Source: Orthonyx spaldingii
Lineage: Eukaryota > Chordata > Aves > Passeriformes > Orthonychidae
DNA: 64,000 nt
Assembly (NCBI GenBank): GCA_013397795.1
Contig: VZTJ01000074.1
Location: 137,614 to 201,613, forward strand
Direction of reading: 5' to 3'
Within the stretch, counting starts at the first letter, position 1. Every line of letters begins with the position of its first letter. The position numbers and the translations under genes were made by a program. Below, in pieces: positions 47,413 through 61,500 of the stretch. The notes beneath the pieces are model-generated. The model was not told the DNA's origin and made no database searches. It saw only the letters and a program-made list of their open reading frames with translations.

Positions 47413-49188
47413 TGAATTATAACATTTAAATGTATGGGAAACAGAGACTGAATCAGCTGCTGAATTGGATGGAAGCATGGGCACTCAGAAAGGTGCTGAT
47501 TTAACAGCTCATGAACTCTGTAGAGGCTCTTCAGGAGATGTTGAAGCAGCTTTGGAAAAAAGCACTTCATTTCTGTTGGTTTTGGGAGAAGAGAGCTTCA
47601 GTGGCAGCAAACATCCTGTAATAGAGTGGATTTTTTATTGTGTTTAAAAAAAAAAAGAAGAAAAATCTCTGTTTTGAGCTGTTATTAATTGTCACTGTAT
47701 GATTGAAAGGTCAAACCTGATGTTCTTGCTCAAGCAAAATGCTTTGGAAAGCCAATGGAGTTTTGCCTGAGAAAATACTGGATAGAAGCATGCACAAATG
47801 TCAGCATTGGGACTGGATTTGAACTGGATTCAGGCATTAGTTAAGAGAGTTCCAGAATAAGCTCTAAATACTGAAAGAGTGCTATCTTGAAAGGGTACTT
47901 CTACTAAAGAAATATGGGGTGATTCCCTTAATTTGCAAACTCTCAGGAAGGAGAAGAAAGTGTCTGTAATTTATGGTTCTGTTCCCTTGGTCCTAGGGCT
48001 GTGAGCTACCAAGGTGTCATTTAATAAGTCTAAGGTCAGGCTAAGTGCTGCTCCTAAAAGTGCCAGCTGGGTGTCTGCATCCTGTCCCTCCTGAGCAGGT
48101 AATATCAGGATCACTTTCAATCCAGGCCTGTTCAAAACATCTTGGCATCCATTTTTTCCTGAATGTGCATGAACCAGCCAGAGTATTCACAGTGTAACAG
48201 CTGTCTATGGTGCAGCAAGCAGGAAGGTGGTGGAAGAAGTGGGATTTCATTTGTTTAGCAGCTGCAGAGACAGCTCTGCTTCTTGTCTCTTTCCAACCTG
48301 AACTTACAGTCCCAAACTTACACCAAAGCTTCTGTCCTAATGTCTGATCTCATCTCCTTATAATACTTGCCCTGTAATGTTCACAAGATCATCCTTTGTG
48401 TGACTTTTCAAGCACTGACTGAAACATTTCTGATTTCTAGATCAAGTTCCTGATTTGACCTTTGCGAATCTAATCAGAGTAACCAATCACAGAACAGAAA
48501 AGGTAATGACTAATTTTTGTTAACGACTTACACAATGCAGCATCTTAAATTAAATAATGAAATGTCAACAGCAAACTTCTTATAAGTTATTTTGAGAGGG
48601 AAATGGAAAACAAGTTCACAAGTCCCTTCAAATAAATCTGAAAATATCTCAAGCTACTCACAAACAAAAGAAAAGAGATGGAGATTTCCCAAGAAATTTA
48701 TCATACTGCTCAACTCTATTCCTGTCCAAAAGGTTGGGAAAATGAACAGCCACTTCTTGCTTTCACAATTTTAACTTCCAAACAGGATGGAATAGAAAAT
48801 ATTAAGTAGATTATGGGTATTCTTGCATTGAGCGATGTCTCCTGAAAGGGGAATCAATTTTTGCAGCTCTCATGTCACTCTGATATTGATGAACGAGACC
48901 TTTTTACTGGTATTTCATCTGCTCAGTTGTGGTATGGTGGATGGAGATACTGGGGGTTCTTAACTCTTAAAATAATAATGATGATAACATTAGAGGCTGG
49001 AAAGTCTGAACCAGGTCTCAGCTATCCTTGTGGTAAAGCTTGACACAATCTCTGTATAGAGACTATTTCCATACCCTGTGTAAAGGGCAAGAGAAATGAG
49101 TAAATAAATAATACCCCTTTGCATCGAAAGATGAAAAAAATTCAGGCTCTTCACTTTGAGAAGTGCCTTGTTCATTGTGTACAGTTTT

Positions 49189-49210
49189 GTCACAATCTGA
49201 AGATTGTGAC
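49189..49210. repeat. 22-bp near-perfect palindrome
   Basis: GTCACAATCT at 49189-49198 and AGATTGTGAC at 49201-49210 are exact reverse complements around a two-base centre. This would allow a tight hairpin or binding of a dimeric factor. Confidence 0.85.
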
Positions 49211-49329
49211 TGTGTAGTCTTCTCTGCTCTGACAGATGAAGGTGTAACAGGAGCCAACAAAGAAGGAGGAGGAGGATCTGTTCAAACCAGGAGTAAGGCT
49301 GCATTTTGAACAATGAGTTTATTTAACCA

Positions 49330-49540
49330 GGTTGGAAAAAATTACCCAGGAACATTGTGGATCTCCATCACTGGAAGTCCTTAAATCAAGAATGGATGTC
49401 TTTCTGATGATCATGCTTGTTGCTGCAGCAGGAGTTATGGGCTTTGAAATTCCATGGCTTGTGTCATCCAGGAAGCCAGGGTAGGTGATTGCATTTGGTC
49501 TCCAGTGGCCTTCCAGTCCCTGCAAAGCATTCAGCTGGAT
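49330..49540 (+). mobile_element. Possible ancient CR1-type LINE fragment
   Basis: GTGGATCTCCATCACTGGAA then TCCTTAAATCAAGAATGGATG resembles the CR1 segment GTGGAGTCTCCATCCCTGGAGG...TTCAAGA...TGGATG. TTGGTCTCCAGTGGCCTTCC near 49496-49516 resembles the later part of the same consensus. It is highly diverged. Confidence 0.45.
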
Positions 49541-52500
49541 TGCTGCTTGCAGCATGTCTGGAAGAGGAAAAGTAACATTTCTCATAGCTGAACAAAAGAT
49601 GACAAGTGGTTTCCACTGGAGTTACAGATCAGGTTTTTTGAATTTTCCAGGCAGTGCACTAATTTTTCAGGGAATAATGAAACTGCCAAAGGACCTTTTG
49701 GTTATTTAAAATTTCATTACAGCAGCCTTTCCACTCCTCCCCCTTATCCTCCCCTACAAAATCAGTGTAGAGGTGAACAATGCATAGAAGTGGGATACTG
49801 GTCCAAATATGGAAACACTGGCCCTGAATAACTGTGTTTGCATTGGGCATCCTTTACATGACATTAATTAAGTTGACTGAATTGCTCTGAGTGCTCTGAA
49901 ATGACTTTTGAAAGAAAACATATTTCAGCAATTTGAAAAAAAAAATTTCATTTGCCAGTGGCATATATGGACTGAGGCTGGCCATAGTGTTTATGAGTTA
50001 CCACAGACACGTGGGGAACAGGATCTACACAGTTACTTCCAAACTTCCTTGCCAGAATCAGTCAATTCCTAAAGCACTCCTGATATACCAGGTAATGGTA
50101 AATATTATGTCTGCAAAAGAGAAGAAACAAACAGGCATTCCTTAGTGGTGTTGTGCTGCAAATAGACAGCATTGTGCACACACTTGCAGCAGCCCATAGC
50201 CAATTAAGTAAATCACAAAATATCTGCAAATATTTACCTGATGGCTGGGGTTTGAAAAAGATACAACATATTTAGCTTACTAAGTAAAATAGATTTGCTT
50301 TACATTTCGACAGATGTGTTGGTGAGAGCAAATGATAGGAAAAAGAAAGAGGAAAAAGCTAAAATGAAAACAAATACATTGTGTTTCCAAAATCCCACCA
50401 AGGCTGTGATGCACTGAAATGATCAGACTCTTAACTGCTTGTAAATCTGCCTGGACTAGGGTTGTGAAATTATTTTTAGGGTGACAGCAAAAGCCTTTCT
50501 AATGCTACCATTGTGGCACTGTGTCAGCTGAGTAAGAGGCAGCAAGAATGGCATAAAAGTCAAGTGGGCAATCTGAGCAGGATGCAGTTTAGCAGTACAA
50601 AATTTTCTCTCCAAGTAGAGGAAGTCTCCTGATGTAATTGTATTTATAACCTGTGAACTTCTGAAATCCTGGGAGGAGTACATCTGAGGACAGTGCTGTG
50701 GCTTTGCATGGCCCAGCTAGGAGCTATTTCATTTTTGAGGAAGGAAGAGCATCAGGAATTCTTGCCCAGCTGCTGAATAGAGTGTGTCAGAGCTCTGCTG
50801 TCCTTTGTGCAAGCACTACCTTCCCAGCACAACAGTTCTGCATCCAGTCTTGCCAACCCCAATATCCCCCTAAGTCGTATCTTATACTTTAATAAATCTT
50901 AAACTTGGTTTCAAATGAAAGAGCTTCACATAAATGTCTTTCAGTTATTTTTATTTCCTGTCTGGTTTGGGACTTTGGTATTGGTAGGGAATAAGGTTTT
51001 TGTGGTGTTGGAAGCTTGCTTTCTCCTGTTGGGCGTTTGGCATTCCTCATGCCTCAGCCTGAGGTACGGTGGCAGCAAGGAGGGCGTTGGAAGAGGAACA
51101 AGGCAGAAGAAGATGCCATTGTGGAGGAGTTCTGGAGATTGGAAGAGTTGCATAGACAGGTGGTGGGTACATATTGGGATTTTAGGTTGGGTTTTTTTAA
51201 GGCACTGAGTGAAAAAGTGTGAGACTGCAGAAGTTCAGCAGAGCATTTCTGCATAATCCTCAGCTGGGGAAGCGTTAACAATGTTGACACAGACTGTCAG
51301 CTTCTGGTTTCAGATTCACTCCTCCAGGATGAGAGGCAGGAGTTCACATCCCTTAGATATTATTTCAAGCTGTCTACAGGCTAGAGAAGATAACAGTGCA
51401 TCAGCTTACATTTTTATGGGTTTGCTTGTAATTACAGGAAAGGAAAATTGAGGTTTTGAGTGTTGATTTCAGTGGGAGCAGAAATGAAGAGGCACTTCTG
51501 AAAATCTTGTCTCCAGTTTATTTTGAAAATGGAACTGTAAATTTTTAATCTCAGTTCTGTGAAAAATGTCAAAGATGGAAAAAAGTATCAAGTCCTGCAT
51601 GTGTGCAGAAATAGATGTCACAGTTCTACCTGATTAATTCTGAAGAAAAGCAGCGCAGCCTTATGCAAATGAAATTGCTCAAAAGTACATGAACACCTGA
51701 AAACTTAAACTAAGGGAGGTTAAAGCTGGCTTTTGAACATCAAACTCAAAAGAACTTCTTAGCTAACTTTGTGAATTGTAACAATTCAATTTCTTCAAGG
51801 TACTCAGACAAATGAGCTTTGTCTTCCAGGCCAATGGAAACATATTATACAGTGCTGTTGCAAAGTAAAATGGCTCCAGCAACTTTATGGAAAGGGAGAA
51901 GGTTCCCAGGCTTTCTGTTCCCAATCTAGTTTAATTTCAAGCCTCATGCTCAGTTTCACTTTCAGAGTGCCTGAAGAGAAATTGTAATTTAGACTAGAGC
52001 TGCATTCACAAGTTAATGGCACTGACTGTAATCCTTCAAAATGATGGATACTGGAATTTTCCTCCCTTTACAGGAGGAATTGCATTTCTCAGTGTCACAT
52101 AAGGGAAAGAAACAAACATGCAGAAACAGCAACTGGCCCTCAAATCTTTGAAGATACATGTGTGTTTCCAAAGCTGAAGTAATTTTCCTGCCAGAAATCA
52201 TTGTGACAGTAAGTTAGAACTCCTGTATCTGTGCCCTTTGTACTGTGCTGACCTGGTTAAAGATACCATTCTATGTATTGGAGAAGAACTGGGAATTGTG
52301 GGGGAAGCAGAGAGATCATCAAGCAGGTGAGGGTTTCTCTCTTGAGGGAAAGGAAAAGCTTAGACGCAAAGCCCAGTTTCTGTTGTCTGTCTGTTGTGTT
52401 CTGCATGTTGTGAGTTCTCAGCAGGTGTTTGAACAGCAGTATTTATTTGTTTGGGCTGGTTTTGCAGTATTGTATCTGCTTTTGCCTTGTTTTGCATAGG

Positions 52501-55500
52501 TGGTTTTGCTGCCTTTGCTTTGCTACACATTCACTCCTGTGCTGGTCACACGAGGAGGTCTGTGCTGAAAGATCATATCCTCAGCATGTTCTTCGAGAGC
52601 CTTTGAGGGTAACAAATGGCTGGTTTGCCTGAAAGAGGTGGGTGGAAGAGCCATTCTGATGTTTTCCGTCAGTAGTACCAACACTAGGAGTAAGAAAGAA
52701 GGCCTGAGAGGGATCTTCTTTCCACAAACAACACAGGGAAGGTTGTTCCACTTAGACTAATAGAACCACAGACTCAGACTCTGCATCCCTGCAAAATTAT
52801 CCGTGTCCTCTCTGGGAGCTACGTGGGAAAGGTCAGTCCATTGCTTTGAGACTATTGGATGGGCACAGTCCTTACACTGAAGCTCAGTACCATCAAACAC
52901 CGCAGAGGTCAGAAAAACCTGAAAACATTGAAAGCAACAGCTGCTAGAACAACAGCATAACAAAAAGCAGGTGGAAGCAGCTGTGTGTACTGTTAATGGA
53001 TCTACTCTGTGTCTCCTTCTAAGGAGGTGCACATCACACTCATGGATAAATATAAGAGTTTAGCCATTCAGACAATCAGCACTCAACCCTGGGGAACTAA
53101 CTCTGTGTGGACTGAATGCATGTTGTACTCAGAAATAGCTGCTAGCCTTCACCAGGTGATTTCTCTTCCAGATGACAGTTATCCATTCAGTGTTACTGGG
53201 ATCAGTACACACAGAGGTGTTTTATGTCACTGTAGGGTGTCTTATGGCCAAAGACAGAGCTGAAACCTCTATGTTTGCATTGCTGAACTCTCACAGCTTT
53301 GTCAGAGTGAAGTACAAGGTGTTACTATGATGATGTGGTAGGGGCAGCATCCTCAAGAATCTGGAGAAGAATATTGAGTGGAATAATATTAGCAGCTTCT
53401 CATGCCCCATTACTGCTGATGTATCTAGTCTGAGATATATCCCGTTATGCCAAGTTATTGCAGTGTTGGCTGAGGCCTGGTGTTTTTCCATGGATTTCCC
53501 TTAGGTGTGACTGCCATGATGTGGAGGGACAGAGGGGGGGATATAATCGGGGGATTTTCCTGAGCAGTAGTGGCCATGGGGTCTTGGTAGACATCTGTGT
53601 TCTCTGCTCTTGTCTGGTGTCCCCCTACAGAAAAACTCCCTTACCAGTAGGGTTTTTTTCCTTTAAACAGGCAAGGAATAATACCAGGGGAAAAAACACG
53701 ATAAAAGGAAGGCTACTTCTTTGGTGTTTTGGGGAACATTTTTGTGCAAAGACTTTTAACATTTGCTTTTGCAAAGAGATACCTTAAAGCACTGACAATT
53801 GACAAACAAGGTGGAGTAGGGAGCTGGGTTATATCAAGACTGATGATGCATTGACATTTGATGTCACAGCTCCATTAATCAAAAATATTTTAGAGGAAAT
53901 TCTTCCCGGTTCATTCATGCACAAATAATTTACACTGGGAGCACTGGGTCTAAACCTCTTTGGCAGACTGAATGGAGGAGCATGATGAACAGCTAGGCTG
54001 GCTCCTGAGTGACCAGACACTCACTGCTTTACCAGGCCTCTCCTTTTTTTTCCAGGTATGCAGTTTGTCTGTTGTGCCTGGAGGGAGCTCACAGTAGATA
54101 TTTGTGAATGATAAAATAAAAGGGGGCTGAGGGCCCAGATACTCAACAGAGGATCTTAGGTGAAAGAAAGCTCAGTTGTTAACCTTCCTGTGCCTGATAT
54201 GTGGTTTGTCAATTAGGCAGCAGAAGCTGAGTTGGTTGTATATTGACCTACAAGCATTAAACAACTGGCTGGGAGCCATATCCTGTGAAGTCTGTCCTGT
54301 CCTTTTGATTTGAAAAGCAGCACCGCAGTTGTGGTTCCACTTAGAGTTTTTGAAACACAGGCTTTAGTAAGAAAAAAAATAGAAAGAAAAGTATCTTTCA
54401 CCAGGTGCACTTTGACTATTTATTTGGAAAAAATAAAAAAGGGTTTGCACAGAAATATCCATAGTGTTCCAAGGGTTATTAACATGCATAGCCATGCCTG
54501 GCTTGACCATGCAGTGTGCTCCTAGACAGAATGACAAAGCTGGAAAAATGAAGTCAAGGAAATATGAGCTGATTTATTTTTTATGTGTAACAAGCTAAAC
54601 CTTGATCCAGTGCATCTGTGGAGCAAAAGAATATTTATTCAGTTCCACCATTGAAAACACTGAGAAACACATGAGGTGAGTGTGAATTGTCTCAGCTGAA
54701 CTCATGTATTCTCCAGACATAATTAAACACTGGCCCAATTTTTGATGCGGGCTACTTAATTGGATGTCAGAAATTCCACATTTGGAGGTTCAGTTTGACC
54801 TTTAGTTACATAAAAGAAGCATTTAAGAGTCTCCAGTGAGTGTCAGTGTCTGAATGCAGATGCCTTATTTGCAAACTGTGCTTCTTTACAGTGATGCATT
54901 CCAGGAGGAGAAAGCCCTGATCCTGCAAACAGTTTGGAGCAGGCTTCAGCTTGCTGCCACTAACACCAGCTTGCTGGAATCCACTCATTCCAGGGAATGG
55001 CACGCTGGTAAATACAAGCAGATGGGAAAGCAGTTGCAGGGTTCAGGTCCAAATTAGCATGAGATTTTTCTCCCATCCAAATACTTAAAAATTTGTGAAT
55101 ATTCTTTAATTTCAAGGTAGAAGTCCAGATATGAAAGCTCAGATAACCATCTTTCTCAAATACCAGAGGATCTGGGGGGAAAACACCAAATCACTTCCAT
55201 TAAGTGGTGGAGCCTGTTAAAGCTGGTGTGACCAGATGAAAAAATGGGACTTTGGTATACACACAAAGTAATATTTGATCCAGCCAGACCAGAGGAGATA
55301 AATACCACCGAAACCTGGTAGGATCACCTGGATTTCCATCCACCTAGGAAAGAAGCAGAGGACGTAGGCAGGTATTCTTAATCACAGCTATTGGAGATGT
55401 TGATAATGCATAGTGAACTGTCCTGAAGGAACACTTCTGCAATTAGGAAGTCCTAAAACACAGGGAACTGCTTGCTCAGGGAAGCTTTATCTATGCCCCA

Positions 55501-58148
55501 AGACCTGGAGAGACTCTTGCAGCTCCTGTTGCTCAAGCTTGACTCCTGCCAGTCCATGGCACAGCAGGGTTAAAGCCATGGGAAGCAGGTAATCCACACG
55601 CTGCCAGCACTGCTGCAGTGTGGACTCATGTGGGATGGGGCTCACAGGTAACACAGATCCCAAAGGTGTCTCAGAGATCCCTTTGCACACAGGCTGTGAT
55701 TCCCTTTCTGTGGTTTAAAAATAGTCTTATTACAACACCAGGAAATTAACTTATCAAGGGAAATGGTTTGCTGGCTAGGTATTCAATGCTGAGAGCTGCT
55801 TACAGGGTTTAGGAACGAAGTGAGAATCTCCAGACTTAACTTGGATATGTATGTGCAGGTCTCTGTTTGCTATGATGTTATGCTGAAACATCCAATCTGG
55901 TGTTCTTGTTCCCATATTGGTTTGTTTGGTCAACTCAATTAATGTAAAAAATGTAGTTTTAAGGGTAAAAATGTCATCAGTAAAAGGCATTGCTTACTGA
56001 AGCATGTTCCTCACTTGCCAACTACTACTTGGCAGGAACAAGCAGGCAAGGTCATTAGTGTGGTACTTTCTGGAGAAGGATGCAATACACTCCATACAAA
56101 CTGCAAAATCCAGGGAATGCCAGACTACCAGTGCAGCCTTTTCGTTTGCTGAGCCACAGGGGATGTTAAAAATCTGCAGATGATTTCTCAACTTTAAACA
56201 AATGTTCTTTCTGTGTATGGCTTGCAATTCACACAGGGCAAATGTCCACGAGAAAACAAACCTCAATGAGACCTGGGCTGTCAGTCAGCACTGAGTGTGC
56301 TTCTCTAACTTGAATTACATCCATATTACTCACTAGTGCCACTGTATATATGTAAAACAATTTGCACAATTTGAACTGGCTGGTCTAATTATATAAAGTA
56401 CTCAAGCAAACAGAGAATTCCCCAGGAGAATTATTTTTGTCTTTAATTCTTTCTCTCATTGTATCTCTTTTAAAAAAAATTTCCCAGAGAAAGAAATGGA
56501 GATTCTTTCCAGGCACACACAAAAAAATATTGCATAAAAAATAATATGTGGATAAATGTAGTATTTTGATCATAACCTATGGAATATGCGGGGGAGCAAT
56601 CTACAGTTTTGGTATTTCTAGTGGTTCTTAAATCACAAGTTGATCTCTGCAATATTATGACCAAGGCTTCAAAAGTAAAGACAGTTATATTTTTAAGCAA
56701 AAATAACTTAGGGTTCATATTTCCAAGTTTTTCTCTGTCATTCTGTGGACTGAAGGAACTGAGAGCTCTGTGGAGCTAAAAGGAACACTGAAATTATCAA
56801 GATTCTCTTTTTTTTTTCTCTTTTTGCCTTTTTTTTGGAAAATGCCCACCCAGTATCAGAATAAGTAGCAAAAAACCAGGAGTGTGACAATCCTCTTGTC
56901 ACACTGAATTTCCTGCACTTATGTTTTTTAAACAGATGATGGCCCTGGTGAGAGGGTGAGACTGTGTACAAATGTTTGTGGTTCAGAGCCCAGTTTTCCA
57001 AAGAGAAGTCCAGAACACACAATACGTCACCTGTTTGTACTCCAGCTCCATGAAGCAACCAAGACAGAATTATCCAGCCTTTCCAGATCAGCTCTCCTGT
57101 GAGGCTTTAGAGCTGAGTTTTGGTCTCTGCAACACACAAAAATGTTTCTCCACATGAATTAAAATATTGCTTCTTGGCTGTACAGCATGCTACAGGCTTT
57201 ATCCACTGGTGTTACACTTTTATACTGTTTTAACCATTCCCAAACTAAGGTGGAGAGATGGGCTTGCCAGAACAGTATTAGTCTGCTTTTGGCTAAGGAA
57301 GTGTTTGCATTTCTGGTTATTACTGCTAAGCAGATTATTCACTGTTTATGTGAAGAAAATTTATCATATCTTATAATATACCTAATGAGAGACAGAGGGG
57401 ATTTTGCCAAGTGAGGTTCCTCTACCTCCAATTTGGACCATTTTTGTGACTGACTTTGGGAGCAGCAGAAGTCAGACACAGTGTGGATGTTTCTTTTTGA
57501 TGTTATGTGAGTTTAGAGCCCAAGTGAATACCTGGGCATGGCAAAAGAAGGTTTGCTGCTGTCTTTAGTAGCACTGGAGAGTATCCAGTGAATAGTACAA
57601 GCAAAGGCTTTACTAAAATTAGGACTGACACTGGCATGTAGCTCTTCCTCTGCGCCTTTCTCCTAGAACTTACTTCCAGTTTGTGAGGGGAAAACTTCCC
57701 CTGTGAGGATGAACGACTTCATGACAGTACACAGGTTCTGTGTGCTGCCAGTCAGCAGAGTCAGCCAGTGGCAGACACCCCAATGGGAATGTTTATCCTG
57801 CCCCATGGACATCCATACTGGGGTGTCTCTTGCCTCCCTTCCCACTTGTGCTCCCCTGGCCCTGCTCAGTGCACATACCTGACACATAGGCCACGTGCTG
57901 GCTCCTAGACTGGAGCCAGTCCAGCAAAGGTAGACTGGAGCCATCTTCCCATATCAGATTGCTAAACACAGACCTGGAAGGAGCACTGAGTGTGACTGTT
58001 GCACATGGAAATGAAGAAGCTGGCTATAGGGAGCTCAGGATTTTATTACAGTTTCTGCGTGCTTAGGTATTGTGCACTTCCATTGACTGTGACTGCATTT
58101 TTAGTGTTTACAGCTCTTTCTAGCTCTTTGGTTGTAAAAGGCCCTTGG

Positions 58149-58181
58149 CCAGGTGGCTCTCAGCCAGGTGGCTTTCAGCCC
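58149..58181. repeat. Short tandem duplication
   Basis: Two copies of CAGGTGGCTCTCAGC / CAGGTGGCTTTCAGC lie head to tail, differing by one base. Confidence 0.8.
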
Positions 58182-58339
58182 TCAAGTGATCTTTATATGA
58201 GAGACAAGCTGTGGTCATACTTTCAGATGCATTGTGGTCACATTTTCAGTCAGGAATTAGGGCAAGAATAAGACCATTCTTTCCCCCTCTCCAGTTGGAA
58301 ATGTTGGACAGAGGCATCTCTCTGGTGCCGTTTCATGTC

Positions 58340-58480
58340 TGCTCACATTGGTGCGGACAATGGCCGGTGTCAATCACGCTGCCGTGTCAGTCGAGCAGAA
58401 AGACCAGACAAGGAGGGGAATTGATGGCCATGCTCAGACTCCAGGGGGAACATGCAGTGCAAATAAATGGAGGAGGCAGG
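58340..58480. promoter_or_regulatory. Candidate conserved enhancer: SOX plus PBX/MEIS sites
   Basis: ACAATGG at 58357-58363 is a SOX site. TGTCAATCA at 58368-58376 is the reverse complement of TGATTGACA, nine of ten bases of the PBX-PREP/MEIS decamer. The segment keeps several CpGs (GTGCGG, GGCCGG, ATCACG, TGCCGTG, AGTCGAG) in CpG-poor surroundings. It also has an octamer-like TGCAAAT near 58457. This combination is typical of conserved developmental enhancers. Conservation itself could not be tested here. Confidence 0.4.
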
Positions 58481-58589
58481 CTACTCGGAGCCACTGAGTG
58501 TGCCCTTTGTGCAGCACATTGTGATTTTTGGCTTTTGAAGGCAAGGAGGTGGGCAAACTAGAGCGGAGGAGAGGTTTTTCACTAGCCAG

Positions 58590-61500
58590 CTCCAAGCTGG
58601 CCTTTGCCAAGAGAATAACTTTAAGTGCAATCGGAAACCCAATCATATACAACTGCATGTTGAATGTCAAGGGATGGAAATGTTGTAAGAGTCAGAGTCC
58701 GTGTTTGCTTTCTTGGTGTGTTCTTTTCCGTGCTCCCTTGAAAAGGAAAATGGAATTTAGGATGGGGAAAAGAAAGAGCTGGCAGTACTGATAAAGCAAA
58801 ACACTCATGGACACTACCTGACAATAATACCCATTTAGCTGCCAACAAAAGGAATGCTAAATAAACATAGATCTTTTAGCAAGTGCTGCTTGCTAGATTT
58901 ATTTTGGTTTAGATTTTTTTTTCCTTCCCTCAGTGTTTTTGCTAATTATAAGCTGCGGCACTAAGAATATTTAATTCTGTTGAAAGGATGTGTGGTTTTC
59001 TGGGTGGTGGGAGTGAAGTAGCCAGGCATACTACAGAGGAGAAGTGTCCTAAAGAAAAGGTTTTAAAGCATTTTCTGTCCATCTGAGCAAGCACCTTGCG
59101 CTGTGGGGAATTCACATAGAGCTTTAGCACTGAGCCCAGCTTTAAGGTGTTCCCTGCACATTTTCAGTGACGTAACTCCACAGTTCAGCAAGGTGGATCC
59201 AGTTATGCCAGGATAAATTCCAATATAATTTGTTTTGCTGATATACCTTTATTGATTCTTAACACCTAAATGTGCAATGCTATTTTGAAAACCTAGTGAC
59301 CCTTCTAGAAAAGCTGTGGAGTCTTGACCTCTGGGAGCATTTTTGTGGAATATCCTTGTTCCTCTTGCTCTACACTGTGGTCACCTCTATCTGCTTCTGG
59401 AGAAGAAACCTAGAGGAGTTTACTGGTTTAAAGAGGGGGCATCAGCTTTTCTGGCTACCCCTTTGGAAATTTCAAGTATTTGTCAAAGCAAAAAATGAGG
59501 CAGAAAGCAGGGGCATTGCTGAGTTTTTCAGCAGGTGTTTGAGCTACATGGATCTATATAGCATGGCAAAGGCAGCTGATCTGCTTTCAAACCTCTTACC
59601 CAATTTTCAGGAGTGAGGTTGACACTGGATGCCTCTGGGAACCTGAACTGGACCTTTTTCTCTGTGTCTCTACTTGGGACATCAGCTGGAAGTATTCCTG
59701 AAAGAATTACCCATAGCAACATAAGTCAGTCTTAATTCCCTTGGCTACTTCCATTGCAGCCACTTGAGTCACGTGGAGACAACTTTAAACCAGTTAGATG
59801 AGTATAGATTACTTGTGAGACACTGAGAGCCAAGGCTCAGAATTTTTGAGCTTTCTTTTTAACCTGGAAACCCCTCTGAAACCTGAATTTCACAATCTTT
59901 TATTCTGTCAAGGTTTAAAAAAAAAATTTAAAAATTAAAATCTATTTGTGACTCCTTAAAGCATACACAGGGTTTATCTATTGGCAGGAACAAAGACAGA
60001 GTTCTCATTCTGATTATTTTAATCCCTGTTTTATTTGTGGGGAAGTGGCTGCAAAGAAGCAATGTGGCTTCTCCAGTGAAGATGTGTTCTTTGGCATTGC
60101 CTTAGGAGTCCCCTTAGTTGCTCAAATTAAAAGGTTCTGGTGTGTTACTACAATAGCTGTTTTTATTAAACTCGCTCATTTAGGATACAACAAATAAGCC
60201 TTTAATCTAATGTGTTGATCAGTGACAAGTCAGCAAGTTCATTGAAGGTGTTACCAGCTGAGGAAAAGTGTGTTTGCTGCTGCTTAGTCAAAACAAACAA
60301 AGGGTTTTTCTTTGTTGCCTTAGAAATATTCTCCAAACTGTGAAGAGGGTCCTGTCCCAGACTCATTTTGTGTCTCATCTGCCATCGTATGTGAAGAAAA
60401 TGTTGTAGCTCACAGGTAGGAATTGTTACAGCTTATCCATAACCTGTACCAGTTTCAGCTTGATTTGAGGGGACATGAACCTGGAACTAGGGATTTCTTT
60501 TTTTCACTCTCCTTCCCCCACCTGCTTTTTAATGTAAAACAGCTTAAAAAATTCTAAAGTAATTTTACAAATAGCAGCCAAATTATAATAGTGTCTTCTT
60601 CTTGCTCCTGCTGCTGTGAAGACTAACTCAATTTCTTTTTCTTTGCACACTGGACATGAAGCTGAAACAAATATTCCATTTACAGTAACTATGGCTGGCA
60701 TATGTAAGAACTAAAGTCATGCTGGTTTTTGGGATTCAGGTTTGGGAGGAAAAAGGGGTGACACTAATCACAACCTTGGCATTTCACACAGAGAGCTGTG
60801 GTCTTTTAGGGTCATGTCTACTCAAATGATCTTCAACTAGCATGTTAACAGCAGTGCTGTTTGTATTTTCCAGGCTGATTCTACCTTTGATGGTCTGTTT
60901 CTCTCTACCTGCATGCCCAGGAAAAGACAGCCCTGCATCACTTCAGATTTGGTAAGTTTTCTTTGGGATAGGAAAACCCAAAAGCCTTAAGCTGAAAACT
61001 CAAACCTAACATGAATCTATGCCAAACCAAATAAATCCTCTGAGACAACTGTCCATTTGTATCCTGTTATCTCAGAAGAATGGCAAAAGCATGGAATATC
61101 TTAGGTACAGCAATCCAGTGAGTCTTTTATATGATGGACCAGCTTTGTGGTGTCTTGGTGCCTTTGCATTTCCCACAAATCTACTTAAAGATAATGCTAG
61201 TGTTAAAAAAAAAAACCCAAAAGAAGCAGATATGGATGTACTGACTCACAGTGAAGTGTTTATTCTGCCCTTTTTTTCTTTTTTGCTCAACATAAAGGCC
61301 CTCAAAACAGCAGGCCTAGAAATTGGTCTTTCTTTCCTTGAAGCAGCAGCTGGGTGATTTGACTTGTGATCACTGTATAAAGGTGAGTGTCCACACCTTG
61401 ACTTGAAGACCACTGTGTAAAGGTGAATGTCCACAAAAATGAACTGTGCTTGCTCTTCATACATTGCACTTGTTTATATAACTTTTAGTTTCCCTACATA

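Larger units (their letters stand above)
45046..58299. other. Intergenic DNA, gene desert, no gene recognised
   Basis: This AT-rich sequence contains a TA microsatellite (47397-47412), a 22-bp palindrome (49189-49210), a possible old CR1 fragment (49330-49540) and a short duplication near 58149-58181. No frame longer than about 110 codons was notable and no conserved exon was recognised. Confidence 0.7.

Noticed and set aside
52690..52790. CR1-like words (GGTTGTTCCACTTAG, AATAGAACCACAGA)
   Set aside because: The order and spacing do not follow the CR1 3' consensus.
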